A stretch of 13,878 nt of DNA from assembly GCA_041748615.1 (NCBI GenBank), contig JBGTCY010000144.1:1-13878 (forward strand), read 5' to 3'. The notes under the pieces were generated by a model that was not told the DNA's origin, did not search any database, and saw nothing but the letters and a program-made list of their open reading frames with translations. Within the stretch, counting starts at the first letter, position 1. Each line of letters starts with the position of its first letter. Source of the DNA: JBGTCY01 sp041748615 (lineage in GTDB: Bacteria > Bacteroidota > Bacteroidia > Chitinophagales > CAIOSU01). This document shows positions 1 to 8,024 of the stretch, one piece after another. Position numbers and translations under genes: made by a program.

Positions 1-3000
1 CGGATTCACCTGTTTCAAATCAAAAATCAATTGCGCCAAATCTTCAATGGAATAAATATCATGATGCGGAGGCGGGGAAATCAAAGCGATACCGGGAATC
101 GTGTAGCGCAGCGTAGCAATCAGCGGTGACACTTTTGAGCCGGGCAACTGTCCTCCTTCACCGGGCTTTGCGCCCTGCGCAAGTTTGATTTGCAATTCAT
201 CGGCATTGCGCAGATATTCCGGAGTGACGCCAAATCTACCGGAAGCCACTTGTTTAATGCGGCTGTTGCGGATTGTGTTGTAGCGTGCTTTATCTTCACC
301 ACCTTCACCGCTGTTGGACATGCCCCCAATCAGGTTCATTGCTTCGGCAATCGCTTCATGCGCTTCAGGCGAGATGCTGCCGAGACTCATCGCGGCAGAG
401 TTAAAACGGCAAGTTATTTTTTCAATGGGTTCTACCTCTTTAATTGAAACCGGTTTTCGCTGAGGTTTTAATTCCAAAAAGTCACGCACCATGCGCAACC
501 CGCGACTATTGATGCGCTTGCTGACAAAAGCATAATCATCCGTTGATTTCGTCCGCGCAAATTTTCGGATTGCCAATGAAACATCCGGAGAAAAATCATG
601 ATACTCTCCTTTCGACATGAATTTATAAAAGCTTCCGACTTCGAGCGCGTATTGATTGAGATAATGTTTTTTGCCAAACGCCTTTTCATGATACTGCCCG
701 ATGCGGTTTTCAATATCAGTATAATTCAATCCGGGTATCAACGCGACCGCGCCTTCATAACAATCATCTGTGATTTCCTTGTGCAAGCCGATAATGTCAA
801 ACATGCTGCTGTGCTGATAACTGTCCATCGCACAAATGCCCATCTTCGACATAATTTTGAGCAAGCCGGCATTTAAAGCCTTGTTCACGTTTTTCAACGC
901 GAGTTTTTTTCTTTTGAGTAATGAGCCGTTGAGTTGCGTTGCTTTTCGTTCGATAAACTGAAGCGCGGTGGCATAGAGCAAATAAGGATAGACCGCAGTT
1001 GCGCCAAATGCAATCAACACCCCGCAGGAATGTGCATCAAACAATTCGCCCGATATTGCTATCAGTGAAACTTTGCGTCTTAATTTTTTCTTCAGCAAAA
1101 AAGTGTTGAGATAGCCGATGACGAGCGGCATCGGAATCAACGCCTCATTTTCAGAAAGCGCTCGGTCATCCAGAATAATCACACTCACATTTTCTTTTTC
1201 AATCGCACCGGCTATTTTATCCCCCAGCTCATGCAGTGATTTTTTCAGGTCTGTGGTAAATGTGGTTTGAAAAAAATCATGTTTATATTCTTCACGGTAA
1301 CTTTTGTTGCCGGAATTTCCGAATGAAATAATGGCGTCTAATTTTTCTTTAGAAAGAATCGGGCTGTTCAATTTAATCCCGGTAGCATTTTCGGGTAATT
1401 CCTTTAAAATATTTCCACGCGCACCGATGGTGACACTTGTGGACATGATGAGTTTTTCGCGGAGCGGGTCAATAGGCGGATTCGTAACCTGCGCGAATCG
1501 CTGCCTGAAAAATTCCGTAAAATTGCGCTGCATTTCACTGAAACAGGCGAGCGGAGTGTCATCGCCCATCGAGCCGGTTTCTTCCCTGCCCTTCTCAGCC
1601 ATCGGATGAATAATCGCCTCCACCACTTCATTGGTGTAATTGTGATAGCGTTGCATTTCAACCAGGTTATTCAGCACATAATCTGAATATTCAATAAAAT
1701 TTTCTTCGACATGTTCGGCTATATAAATCTGGCGTTCATTAAGCCATTTGTAATAGGGCTGCGAGTCGCGCAGAAAAGAACGGATATCATCGTTCTTCAG
1801 AATTTTTCCGAAGCGCGTGTCAACGGCAATCATTTCTCCGCTATTCAAATTACCTTGTTCGGCAACCAGTTCTTCCGGAATATCGAGCACGCCCAACTCG
1901 CTTGCAATGAGCAGGCGGTTGTCTTTGGTGATAATATATTTAGCAGGGCGTAATCCATTTCGGTCCATCACGCAAGCGATGTATCTGCCATCAGTAAAAT
2001 TGACCGCTGCAGGACCGTCCCACGCCTCGTAGCAGGTGGACATGTATTCGTAAAACGCGCGGATTTTATTGTCAAGTTTGGGAAGGTTTTGCCACGGGGG
2101 CGGAAACATGCAACGGACGGCTTTGAAAAAATCCATTCCGTTGGCAATCAGGAATTCAAAGAAATTGTCAATGCTTCCGCTATCGCTGACTCCCGGCTGC
2201 ATCACCGGCAATATTTTTTCCAACTCTCCATCAGAAAATTCAGGACTGTCTGGCGCTTCCGTATTCACGCGCATGTTGTAACGGTTAGAAGCGATGGAGT
2301 TGATTTCACCGTTGTGTGCCAGCGTTCTGAAAGGCTGTGCGAGCGACCATTTCGGTAAAGTATTCGTTGAAAAGCGCTGATGAAAAAAAGCGAAACTCGT
2401 TTCAAATAATGGATGACTGAGATCAGCGTAAAAGTCAGTAAGCCGGTTGGGCATCACCAAACCTTTGTAGCTGATAAGCTTGTCTGAAAATGAAGCGATG
2501 TAAAAATTATCATCAGCGCTCAATGCCTTTTCCACTTGTCGTCTTGTGAGATACAAAAAAGAAGAAAACCGTGAACTCGATATGAGCGAAGCAGGTGTAA
2601 CAAAAGCCTGAACAATGGTTGGCATACTCACAAATGCCTGCACACCCAAAGATTTGGTATTGACCGGAACGTCTCTGAAAAAAAGCACTTTCAAATCATT
2701 GGATTCGCAAATCTCTTTGAAAACTTCGCGCTGCCTGTTGTTGGAGAAAAAAATCATTGCAACGGCATAGCGGGCAGGCAAATCATACCCGACTTCTCGC
2801 GCGGTTTCTCGCATAAAAGTATCAGGCATGGAAAAAAGAAAGCCGCTGCCGTCACCGCTTTTGCCATCGGCAGCGATAGCGCCCCGGTGTGTCATTCTGC
2901 CAAGCGCGGTAATCGCGTCATCAGTGAGTTGACGGGAGGGGATGTTTTTAATATTCGCGAGCAACCCGATGCCGCAGTTGTCTTTTGATAAATGAAATAG

Positions 3001-3009
3001 TTCGTGCAT
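1..3009 (-). CDS. gltB: Glutamate synthase, large subunit (partial, 3' end outside window)
   Basis: This gene encodes the large subunit of glutamate synthase, which makes two glutamates from glutamine and 2-oxoglutarate. The reading frame is open from the ATG at 3009-3007 to the left edge, 1003 codons of a protein usually about 1500 residues long. Residues 1-11 look like a short propeptide, so that Cys12 (NCGIG) becomes the N-terminal nucleophile of the class II glutaminase domain. The glutaminase motifs HQRFSTNT and LAHNGEIN lie near residues 210-232. A central domain follows, then the start of the FMN-binding synthase domain (SNSGEGGEDKAR, AKPGEGGQLPGSKV, SPPPHHDIYSIEDLAQ) at the left edge. 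The FMN/3Fe-4S C-terminal part and any gltD lie outside. An in-frame TAG three codons upstream and the position of Cys12 fix this start. No clear TAnnTTTG promoter box is visible upstream, unlike most other genes here. Confidence 0.96.
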   Translation of the reverse strand, partial: MHELFHLSKDNCGIGLLANIKNIPSRQLTDDAITALGRMTHRGAIAADGKSGDGSGFLFSMPDTFMRETAREVGYDLPARYAVAMIFFSNNRQREVFKEICESNDLKVLFFRDVPVNTKSLGVQAFVSMPTIVQAFVTPASLISSSRFSSFLYLTRRQVEKALSADDNFYIASFSDKLISYKGLVMPNRLTDFYADLSHPLFETSFAFFHQRFSTNTLPKWSLAQPFRTLAHNGEINSIASNRYNMRVNTEAPDSPEFSDGELEKILPVMQPGVSDSGSIDNFFEFLIANGMDFFKAVRCMFPPPWQNLPKLDNKIRAFYEYMSTCYEAWDGPAAVNFTDGRYIACVMDRNGLRPAKYIITKDNRLLIASELGVLDIPEELVAEQGNLNSGEMIAVDTRFGKILKNDDIRSFLRDSQPYYKWLNERQIYIAEHVEENFIEYSDYVLNNLVEMQRYHNYTNEVVEAIIHPMAEKGREETGSMGDDTPLACFSEMQRNFTEFFRQRFAQVTNPPIDPLREKLIMSTSVTIGARGNILKELPENATGIKLNSPILSKEKLDAIISFGNSGNKSYREEYKHDFFQTTFTTDLKKSLHELGDKIAGAIEKENVSVIILDDRALSENEALIPMPLVIGYLNTFLLKKKLRRKVSLIAISGELFDAHSCGVLIAFGATAVYPYLLYATALQFIERKATQLNGSLLKRKKLALKNVNKALNAGLLKIMSKMGICAMDSYQHSSMFDIIGLHKEITDDCYEGAVALIPGLNYTDIENRIGQYHEKAFGKKHYLNQYALEVGSFYKFMSKGEYHDFSPDVSLAIRKFARTKSTDDYAFVSKRINSRGLRMVRDFLELKPQRKPVSIKEVEPIEKITCRFNSAAMSLGSISPEAHEAIAEAMNLIGGMSNSGEGGEDKARYNTIRNSRIKQVASGRFGVTPEYLRNADELQIKLAQGAKPGEGGQLPGSKVSPLIATLRYTIPGIALISPPPHHDIYSIEDLAQLIFDLKQVNP

Positions 3010-3037
3010 ATCGCACTAAGCGATTAAATAATTATAA

Positions 3038-3232
3038 AATGAATTTGGGAACCCTGCTACGGCAATTAATCAGGGTGTGACCATTAAAGTTGTTAAAGAT
3101 AATAAATTTCAGATTGCAGGGAATTTTAAGGTCAAATGTTATCATTCAAATTCTATTTTAGTTGTTCCTGATTTTTGCCTGAATCACGTTGCAATATATT
3201 CTTCAAAAGGAAAATTGGTGATTCAGCAATAA
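3038..3232 (+). pseudogene. Possible 3' remnant of a secreted-protein gene (T9SS-sorting-domain-like end)
   Basis: A frame between gltB and the holin-like gene is open for 64 codons, from a stop at 3035-3037 to TAA at 3230-3232. It has no ATG; the only plausible start is GTG at 3077, with no good initiation context. The predicted peptide ends HVAIYSSKGKLVIQQ, which resembles the middle strand of type IX secretion C-terminal sorting domains (IYdxxGKLV). The last segment of that domain, usually LPxGIYxVxI, is missing. A hairpin spans the stop codon. I infer a decayed or truncated gene end left between two intact genes. It could also be chance open frame or a small unrelated protein; the resemblance is by eye only. 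Confidence 0.25.
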
Positions 3233-3262
3233 CACGCTTGTCGAATCACCAATGATATTTTT
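3214..3262 (+). terminator. Perfect 11-bp hairpin with T tract over the remnant's stop codon
   Basis: ATTGGTGATTC at 3214-3224 is repeated as its exact inverse GAATCACCAAT at 3243-3253. The 18-nt loop holds the TAA of the remnant frame. A T5 run at 3258-3262 follows after GATA. The long loop and offset T run make this a weak intrinsic terminator at best. It could equally be a regulatory structure or repeat. Confidence 0.35.
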
Positions 3263-3276
3263 CTCAATTAAAAACT

Positions 3277-3284
3277 TTAGTTTG
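3277..3284 (+). promoter_or_regulatory. Weak -7-like box before the holin-like gene
   Basis: TTAGTTTG matches the Bacteroidota -7 consensus TAnnTTTG except at the second base. It lies 18 bp before the ATG at 3303, similar to the spacing at other genes here. No -33 box is evident. Confidence 0.25.
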
Positions 3285-3302
3285 GCTTTTTAAAAAATCA
3301 GT

Positions 3303-3668
3303 ATGAAATTTATCGGTAAACTTTTAGTCAATACTCTTGCCATAGTGCTGACGGCAGAACTGTTGCCCGGCATTCATGTGGACGACCCATTAAATGCCCT
3401 GTTAGTGGCGTTGTTATTGGCAGTGCTCAATGTCACCCTAAAGCCCCTTTTAATCATTCTCACCATTCCATTCACCATTTTCACCTTCGGTTTGTTTTTA
3501 TTGGTCATCAATGCACTGATGATATTATTTACCGAATGGTTGATTGAAGGATTCACTGTGGATGGATTTTGGTGGGCGTTGTTGTTCAGCATCATTCTCA
3601 CGATTATCAATTCCATTCTGGAACAACTTGTTTTTACCACTCAAAAAAACAGGAAAGAAAAGTATTAA
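3303..3668 (+). CDS. Phage holin family 4 / YvlD-like small membrane protein
   Basis: This is a 121-residue, very hydrophobic protein with about four membrane segments (roughly residues 4-22, 30-47, 50-78 and 88-112) and a short basic tail (KNRKEKY). The pattern NTLAIVLTAELLPGIHV, then an LNVTLKPLLIILTIPFT stretch, then a GFWWALLFSIILTIINSIL stretch is that of the family called 'phage holin family 4' or YvlD (Pfam PF04020). Members are common on chromosomes with no prophage nearby. Their role is not established, and the holin name should not be taken as evidence of lysis. It appears to be a single-gene unit; no neighbouring gene suggests a partner. Length and topology are normal for the family. 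Confidence 0.85.
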   Translation: MKFIGKLLVNTLAIVLTAELLPGIHVDDPLNALLVALLLAVLNVTLKPLLIILTIPFTIFTFGLFLLVINALMILFTEWLIEGFTVDGFWWALLFSIILTIINSILEQLVFTTQKNRKEKY

Positions 3669-3915
3669 ACGATTTATAGCTGACCTTCAGCAATAAACTG
3701 TTAAACTTTTCCGCTGAGAGGGAATAAAACAAAATTTAATAGACCAATCTCCATCCAAATACAGGCGAAAAATAACTTCAGCGTTTGAGAATTAATCTTT
3801 TTGACTTTGGAATTTATTTGTGATTTAAAATTTGCTTTTTGGAAATTGCCCTCGATTTCATTTCCGTTTCCCCGGATTCCTAATCTGTGAATCTGTGGCA
3901 ATTCAGATTTTATTT

Positions 3916-4596
3916 TCACCGGAACCTATCCCAAATTGACTGGTGAGGATATGTCGCTTTGATGTTAATCTGAGTTTTCAAAACCGGGTGTTCAAATGAA
4001 AGTTGTGCGGCATGTAGGGCAACAGATGCATCCGGCAACGGCTCCGGAAAGCCATATTTCACATCACCAGCTATCGGGCAGCCAATCGCGGATAATTGCG
4101 CCCTGATTTGATGATGGCGACCGGTTTCCAAATCAATCTCCAGTAAAAAATATTTACCGACTGACTTTGTCAGTTTATAACTCAGCTTTGACGCTTTCGC
4201 CCCCTGCATTTCCTGACTGAAAACGCGTGTGACGTTGAAATTCTCCGCCCGTTTCAAAAAGTGTGTTAAAACTCCTTCGAGTTGAGCCGGTTTATTTCTG
4301 ACGATGGCATGATACTTTTTTTGCACTTTTCTGTCGCGCATCATGGCGGTCATGCGTTCGAGCGCCTTGCTGGTTCTGGCGTATAAAATGACACCCGTCA
4401 CCGGTTGGTCAATGCGATGCACAATTCCCAGAAACACCTTGCCCGGCTTGTCGTATTTTTCTTTGAGATAGGCTTTCACCGCGTTTTCCAGCGACTCATC
4501 TTCCGGTTCATTGGACTGTGCCAACTCACCGGCAATCTTGTTGACAGCTATCAGATGATTGTCTTCATATAAAATTCTATTCTCCATATTCGACAT
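3916..4596 (-). CDS. RluA-family RNA pseudouridine synthase
   Basis: This 226-residue enzyme should isomerise uridine to pseudouridine in rRNA or tRNA. It has the RluA signature HRIDQPVTG at residues 60-68 with catalytic Asp63, the ETGRHHQIRAQL block at 157-168 and GDVKYG near 177-182. There is no N-terminal S4 domain, so it resembles the short RluA/TruC-type members rather than RluD; the target nucleotide cannot be told from sequence. ATG at 4596 is preferred because a TAnnTTTG box lies 17 bp upstream. A second ATG three codons in is possible. It is divergent from the amino acid permease with a 55-bp gap. A 247-bp AT-rich stretch with no convincing gene follows its stop. Confidence 0.92.
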   Translation of the reverse strand: MSNMENRILYEDNHLIAVNKIAGELAQSNEPEDESLENAVKAYLKEKYDKPGKVFLGIVHRIDQPVTGVILYARTSKALERMTAMMRDRKVQKKYHAIVRNKPAQLEGVLTHFLKRAENFNVTRVFSQEMQGAKASKLSYKLTKSVGKYFLLEIDLETGRHHQIRAQLSAIGCPIAGDVKYGFPEPLPDASVALHAAQLSFEHPVLKTQINIKATYPHQSIWDRFR

Positions 4597-4612
4597 CCGT
4601 TTTTTTAATTTT

Positions 4613-4620
4613 CAAATTTA
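4613..4620 (-). promoter_or_regulatory. -7 promoter box of the pseudouridine synthase gene
   Basis: The minus strand reads TAAATTTG, an exact match to TAnnTTTG, 17 bp before the ATG at 4596. This implies a leader of about 10 nt. No -33 box was recognised. It lies in the gap shared with the permease, whose own plus-strand candidate TATATTGC (4625-4632) is one T short of consensus. Confidence 0.55.
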
Positions 4621-4651
4621 TGGATATATTGCCGGGTAAATAGAAACCTGG

Positions 4652-6019
4652 ATGATGCAATTGCAAAAGAAAATTGGATTGATAGAAGGTATCGCGCTTG
4701 TGACCGGAGGAGTGATCGGCATGGGCATCTATGTGATGATTGCCTCTATCACAGTGAAAGCGGGCGCAGCGGTCTGGGCGGCAATTTCCCTGGCGCTGAT
4801 GATTTCATTGGCAGGCGTGGTGCCGTTGATGCAAATTTCCAGCGCGCTGCCGATTGCCGGAGGCGGGTATTTTTATTGCAGCCGCCTGTTGCATCCCTTT
4901 GCCGGCACGTTGGTTTCCTATTGGGCAATCTTAGGTGGCGCTTCTTCCACCTGCGTAGTGGCAGTAGGCTTGGGTTCCTATCTGAAACCATTTATGCCAT
5001 TTGAAGCATCCCCGCATTTAACCGCGGGAATTTTGGTGATTGGTTTTTATATCTTGTATTTATTTGGTTTAAAGTTGGTGACCTGGCTGCAAATCGTCAT
5101 GAGCGCGCAACTCATTCTCGCTTTAATTTTTTATGTATGGGGCATAACTTCGCAAACTCCCGTAACAGTGGGCTTCGACCTGCCCAATGGCGCGGGCGGT
5201 TTAATTATGGCGGTCATCCTTGCTTTTAATGTGTGTATCGGATTTCAAATCATCACGGAGATGGGCGAAGAGATGCGGGATGCAAGGCGCAATATCCCGC
5301 TGTCATTGCTGCTGGGCGGTATTTCCGTTTTGGTCATCTATCTCGGGGTTGGCTTAGCTTATCTTGCAGCGGTGGGCGACCGGGCAGAAGCCTTCAGTAA
5401 AATGAACGCTCCACTTGTGGAATCAGCCCGCATTTTTTTGCCCGCATGGATGCTGACATTTATCGGTATAGGTGCGGTGAGTGCTGGATTGACTTCATTT
5501 AACGCGGCTGCCATCACATTGCCACGTGAACTTTACGCTCAAGCCCGTGACGGTATCATCCCGCGCTTTTTTGAAAAACTGAATCCGGTGAGCAACTCCC
5601 CTACCCGCGCGGTCACTTTGTTTTTCTTCGTGGTGGCGATTTTATTGGTTGCCGGTTCACAGTTATTTTCAGAAGTAAATAAAAGCATTGACTTTTATGG
5701 TTTCACCGCTGCCTGCGGTGTGATGATGCTGACGGTGTTTGTCAGTATCGCTTCACTGCGGTTGCCTAAAATTTTTCCCGAACAATATCAAAACGCCTAT
5801 TTCAAGGTATCGAAGGGCTGGTTAAGATTTTTCGTGACCGCTTCCATTCTTTCTTCCATCGGATTAGTCTTGCTGTTGTTTATGGAATCAACCCTCATTT
5901 TCTATATCTATGCCGGATATACCTTTGTTGTGAGCGCTTATTATTTATTGCGTCAGCAGTGGATGCGAAAAAAAGGACTACCGATGGGTGAGGTTTTTCA
6001 GCCTTACAAAAAGAATTGA
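4652..6019 (+). CDS. APC-family amino acid permease
   Basis: This is a 455-residue inner-membrane transporter of the amino acid-polyamine-organocation superfamily, with about 12 hydrophobic segments. The unwound first helix carries GGVIGMGIY at residues 19-27. The second helix region has ALPIAGGGYFY (65-75). The loop after helix 6 has the conserved GEEMRDARRNIP (205-216), and the cytoplasmic RELYAQARDGIIPRFFEKLNP stretch lies near 290-310. These motifs are typical of uptake or exchange permeases for amino acids. The substrate cannot be told from the sequence. Two adjacent ATGs (4652 and 4655) could both start translation. A TTCTGAaaaTCAGAA mini-hairpin just after the stop (about 6031-6045) has no T tract and is not convincing as a terminator. 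The tRNA-Leu gene downstream is on the other strand. Confidence 0.92.
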   Translation: MMQLQKKIGLIEGIALVTGGVIGMGIYVMIASITVKAGAAVWAAISLALMISLAGVVPLMQISSALPIAGGGYFYCSRLLHPFAGTLVSYWAILGGASSTCVVAVGLGSYLKPFMPFEASPHLTAGILVIGFYILYLFGLKLVTWLQIVMSAQLILALIFYVWGITSQTPVTVGFDLPNGAGGLIMAVILAFNVCIGFQIITEMGEEMRDARRNIPLSLLLGGISVLVIYLGVGLAYLAAVGDRAEAFSKMNAPLVESARIFLPAWMLTFIGIGAVSAGLTSFNAAAITLPRELYAQARDGIIPRFFEKLNPVSNSPTRAVTLFFFVVAILLVAGSQLFSEVNKSIDFYGFTAACGVMMLTVFVSIASLRLPKIFPEQYQNAYFKVSKGWLRFFVTASILSSIGLVLLLFMESTLIFYIYAGYTFVVSAYYLLRQQWMRKKGLPMGEVFQPYKKN

Positions 6020-6068
6020 ATTACCGGAGAATTCTGAAAATCAGAAAATCGAAGAAGAGAAAGAAAGT

Positions 6069-6151
6069 GCCCGGGAAGGGAATCGAACCCCCACGATGTT
6101 GCCATCACTGGATTTTGAATCCAGCGCGTCTACCAGTTCCGCCACCCGGGC
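6069..6151 (-). tRNA. tRNA-Leu (anticodon CAA)
   Basis: The minus strand folds into a complete class II tRNA of 83 nt. The acceptor stem is GCCCGGG/CCCGGGC with discriminator A at 6069. The D arm contains CTGGTAGACGC. The anticodon stem CTGGA/TCCAG encloses the loop TTCAAAA, with anticodon CAA at 6118-6116, reading UUG. A long variable arm (GATG/CATC) and a T arm with TTCGATT follow. The CCA tail is not encoded; the following bases are CTT. Confidence 0.97.
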
Positions 6152-6178
6152 TTTTAATTAGAGCAGCTTATTTGTTTT

Positions 6179-6186
6179 CAAAAGTA
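6179..6186 (-). promoter_or_regulatory. -7 promoter box of tRNA-Leu
   Basis: The minus strand reads TACTTTTG (TAnnTTTG) 27 bp before the tRNA 5' end, which would leave a short 5' leader. It is more than 60 bp after the pyrG stop, so the tRNA is probably transcribed separately, although read-through from pyrG is possible because no terminator is evident between them. Confidence 0.45.
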
Positions 6187-6249
6187 CATGTCAAAAACAG
6201 GATTGCGAATATCGTAATTATTCGGACTGAAACAAAAAAGATTTTCGAT

Positions 6250-7893
6250 TTAATGCCCGGAAAATGATTCTTCCGCTACCGGCTCAGGTTTTTTTTTAGA
6301 TGCAATAGCCGCTTTCACAAATCCCGTGAACAATGGGTGAGGATTCAGCACAGTGCTCTTCAACTCAGGATGAAACTGTGTGCCAATAAACCACGGGTGA
6401 TTTTGCAATTCCATGATTTCAACCAACCGGCTATCCGGGTTGATGCCGGCAGCGATCATGCCTGCCTGTTCAAAGTCTGCCAAATAGGTATTATTAAATT
6501 CGTAGCGATGACGGTGTCTTTCCGAAATTTCTGACGTTCCATATATCTTTTTTGTCAGCGTGCCTTCGGTCAACGAACATGGAAACGCACCCAGCCTCAT
6601 GGTGCCGCCTAACTGAATAATGGATTTCTGATGTTCCATCATATCAATCACCGGATTGGGAGTATGCTTATCTATTTCAGTTGAATTGGCGTTTTCAAGT
6701 CCCAACACATTTCGGGCGAATTCCACAACGGCACATTGCATTCCCAGACAAATTCCAAAAAACGGAATGTTATTTTCCCTGACATACTTTATCGCGGTGA
6801 TTTTACCTTCGATTCCCCTGTTGCCAAATCCGGGTGCAACCAAAATGCCATTGAGATGGGAGAGTTTTTGATGCACATTTTCTTCCGTCAGGTTTTCGGA
6901 ATGGATGCTTTCAATGGTCACCCTGCATTCATTAACCGCTCCAGCATGAATGAATGATTCAAGAATGGACTTATAAGCATCCTGTAGTTCAACATATTTT
7001 CCGATTAACCCGATTCTGACATGCGATTTCGGATTTTTTAGTTTGTACAAAAAATCTTTCCAGGACTCAAGGTCGGGATTGACTTTGGAAGAAAGTTTCA
7101 GTTTTGATAAAACAATTTTATCTAAGTTTTCTTTTTGTGTTTCCAGAGGCACATCATAAATTGTTTCGCAATCGCGCGCCTGAATGACTGAATTGATGTT
7201 TACATTGCAAAACAATGCGAGCTTCCGCCTGATGTCTTTGGTAAGCGCGTATTCAGTGCGGCACACAAGAATATCAGGCTGAACCCCGGCTTTTAATAAT
7301 TCTTTCACGGAATGTTGTGTCGGCTTGGTTTTCAGTTCTTTAGCAGCTTTCAGATAAGGAACCAAGGTCAATAAAATCACCAAACAGTTTTGAGGTCCGA
7401 GTTCCCAGCGCAACTGGCGCAATGCTTCAATATAAGGCAATGATTCAATGTCACCCACCGTACCGCCCAACTCCGTGATGATGATATCATAATTCCCCTC
7501 ATGACTCAATAACAACATCCTTCTTTTGATTTCATCGGTGATGTGGGGAATCACCTGCACCGTTTTGCCGAGATAAGCGCCTTCACGTTCTTTTTCAATC
7601 ACATGTTTATAGATGCGTCCGGTAGTTACATTGTTGGATTGTGTAGTGGCAATATTTAAAAAACGCTCGTAATGCCCCAGGTCAAGGTCGGTTTCAGCGC
7701 CATCTTCGGTCACATAACATTCTCCATGTTCATAAGGATTCATCGTGCCCGGATCCACATTGATATAAGGGTCGAATTTCTGAATGGTGACTCTGTAGCC
7801 CCGCGCCTGTAATAACTTGGCAAGTGAAGCGGCAAGGATGCCTTTCCCGAGGGAAGATGTTACGCCACCTGCTACAAAAATGTGCTTCGCCAT
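6250..7893 (-). CDS. pyrG: CTP synthase (glutamine-hydrolysing)
   Basis: This 547-residue protein makes CTP from UTP, ATP and glutamine, the last step of pyrimidine nucleotide synthesis. The N-terminal synthetase domain (about 1-270) has the nucleotide loop GGVTSSLGKG (9-18), the metal-site Asp70 and Glu141 (ELGGTVGDIESLPYIEA). The C-terminal class I glutaminase domain has the oxyanion strand GFGNRG (355-360), nucleophile Cys382 in GICLGMQ, and the His508/Glu510 pair in QFHPEL. Length and motifs are those of a complete, active enzyme. The tail after residue 530 is Lys/Glu-rich and probably disordered. It is divergent from ahcY with a 131-bp gap and has its own -7 box. Confidence 0.99.
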   Translation of the reverse strand: MAKHIFVAGGVTSSLGKGILAASLAKLLQARGYRVTIQKFDPYINVDPGTMNPYEHGECYVTEDGAETDLDLGHYERFLNIATTQSNNVTTGRIYKHVIEKEREGAYLGKTVQVIPHITDEIKRRMLLLSHEGNYDIIITELGGTVGDIESLPYIEALRQLRWELGPQNCLVILLTLVPYLKAAKELKTKPTQHSVKELLKAGVQPDILVCRTEYALTKDIRRKLALFCNVNINSVIQARDCETIYDVPLETQKENLDKIVLSKLKLSSKVNPDLESWKDFLYKLKNPKSHVRIGLIGKYVELQDAYKSILESFIHAGAVNECRVTIESIHSENLTEENVHQKLSHLNGILVAPGFGNRGIEGKITAIKYVRENNIPFFGICLGMQCAVVEFARNVLGLENANSTEIDKHTPNPVIDMMEHQKSIIQLGGTMRLGAFPCSLTEGTLTKKIYGTSEISERHRHRYEFNNTYLADFEQAGMIAAGINPDSRLVEIMELQNHPWFIGTQFHPELKSTVLNPHPLFTGFVKAAIASKKKPEPVAEESFSGH

Positions 7894-7910
7894 CGGGTTG
7901 TAAGTTTCGT

Positions 7911-7918
7911 CAAAGTTA
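7911..7918 (-). promoter_or_regulatory. -7 promoter box of pyrG
   Basis: The minus strand reads TAACTTTG, an exact TAnnTTTG, 17 bp before the pyrG ATG. The implied leader is too short for a large folded attenuator. No well-spaced -33 TTTG was found. Confidence 0.55.
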
Positions 7919-8000
7919 AGGAAATGTCAAAGGTTTTTTTTGAAGCATCCTTCAACTTTTCGATTTTCCGCCAATAAAAATCAGAGTTGTCGAGGTTGAT

Positions 8001-8009
8001 TATCTTTGC
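8001..8009 (+). promoter_or_regulatory. -7 promoter box of ahcY
   Basis: TATCTTTGC matches the extended Bacteroidota -7 element TAnnTTTGC exactly and ends 15 bp before the ahcY ATG. The implied leader is only about 10 nt, leaving no room for an S-adenosylhomocysteine riboswitch after the start site. Confidence 0.6.
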
Positions 8010-8024
8010 CAAAAAAATTAAACC

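Noticed and set aside
1..3009. A frameshift in gltB
   Set aside because: Checked stretches at both ends and around 2280-2400 share one frame and give contiguous family motifs; no break was seen.
3303..3668. Prophage or lysis module suggested by the holin-like name
   Set aside because: No endolysin, integrase, structural gene or attachment site is nearby, and this family is common on chromosomes without phage.
3701..3919. A 72-codon minus-strand frame overlapping the pseudouridine synthase stop by ATGA
   Set aside because: It is AT-rich and low in complexity, has no recognisable motif, and the plus strand of the same stretch looks like ordinary intergenic filler with a tandem AATCTGTG (3882-3897). 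The overlap is probably chance.
6016..6267. An 83-codon plus-strand frame after the permease
   Set aside because: It runs straight through the antisense of tRNA-Leu and into the end of pyrG, so it is not a plausible gene.
7894..8024. An S-adenosylhomocysteine or SAM riboswitch upstream of ahcY
   Set aside because: The probable leader is about 10 nt and no riboswitch-like stems or conserved core were seen.
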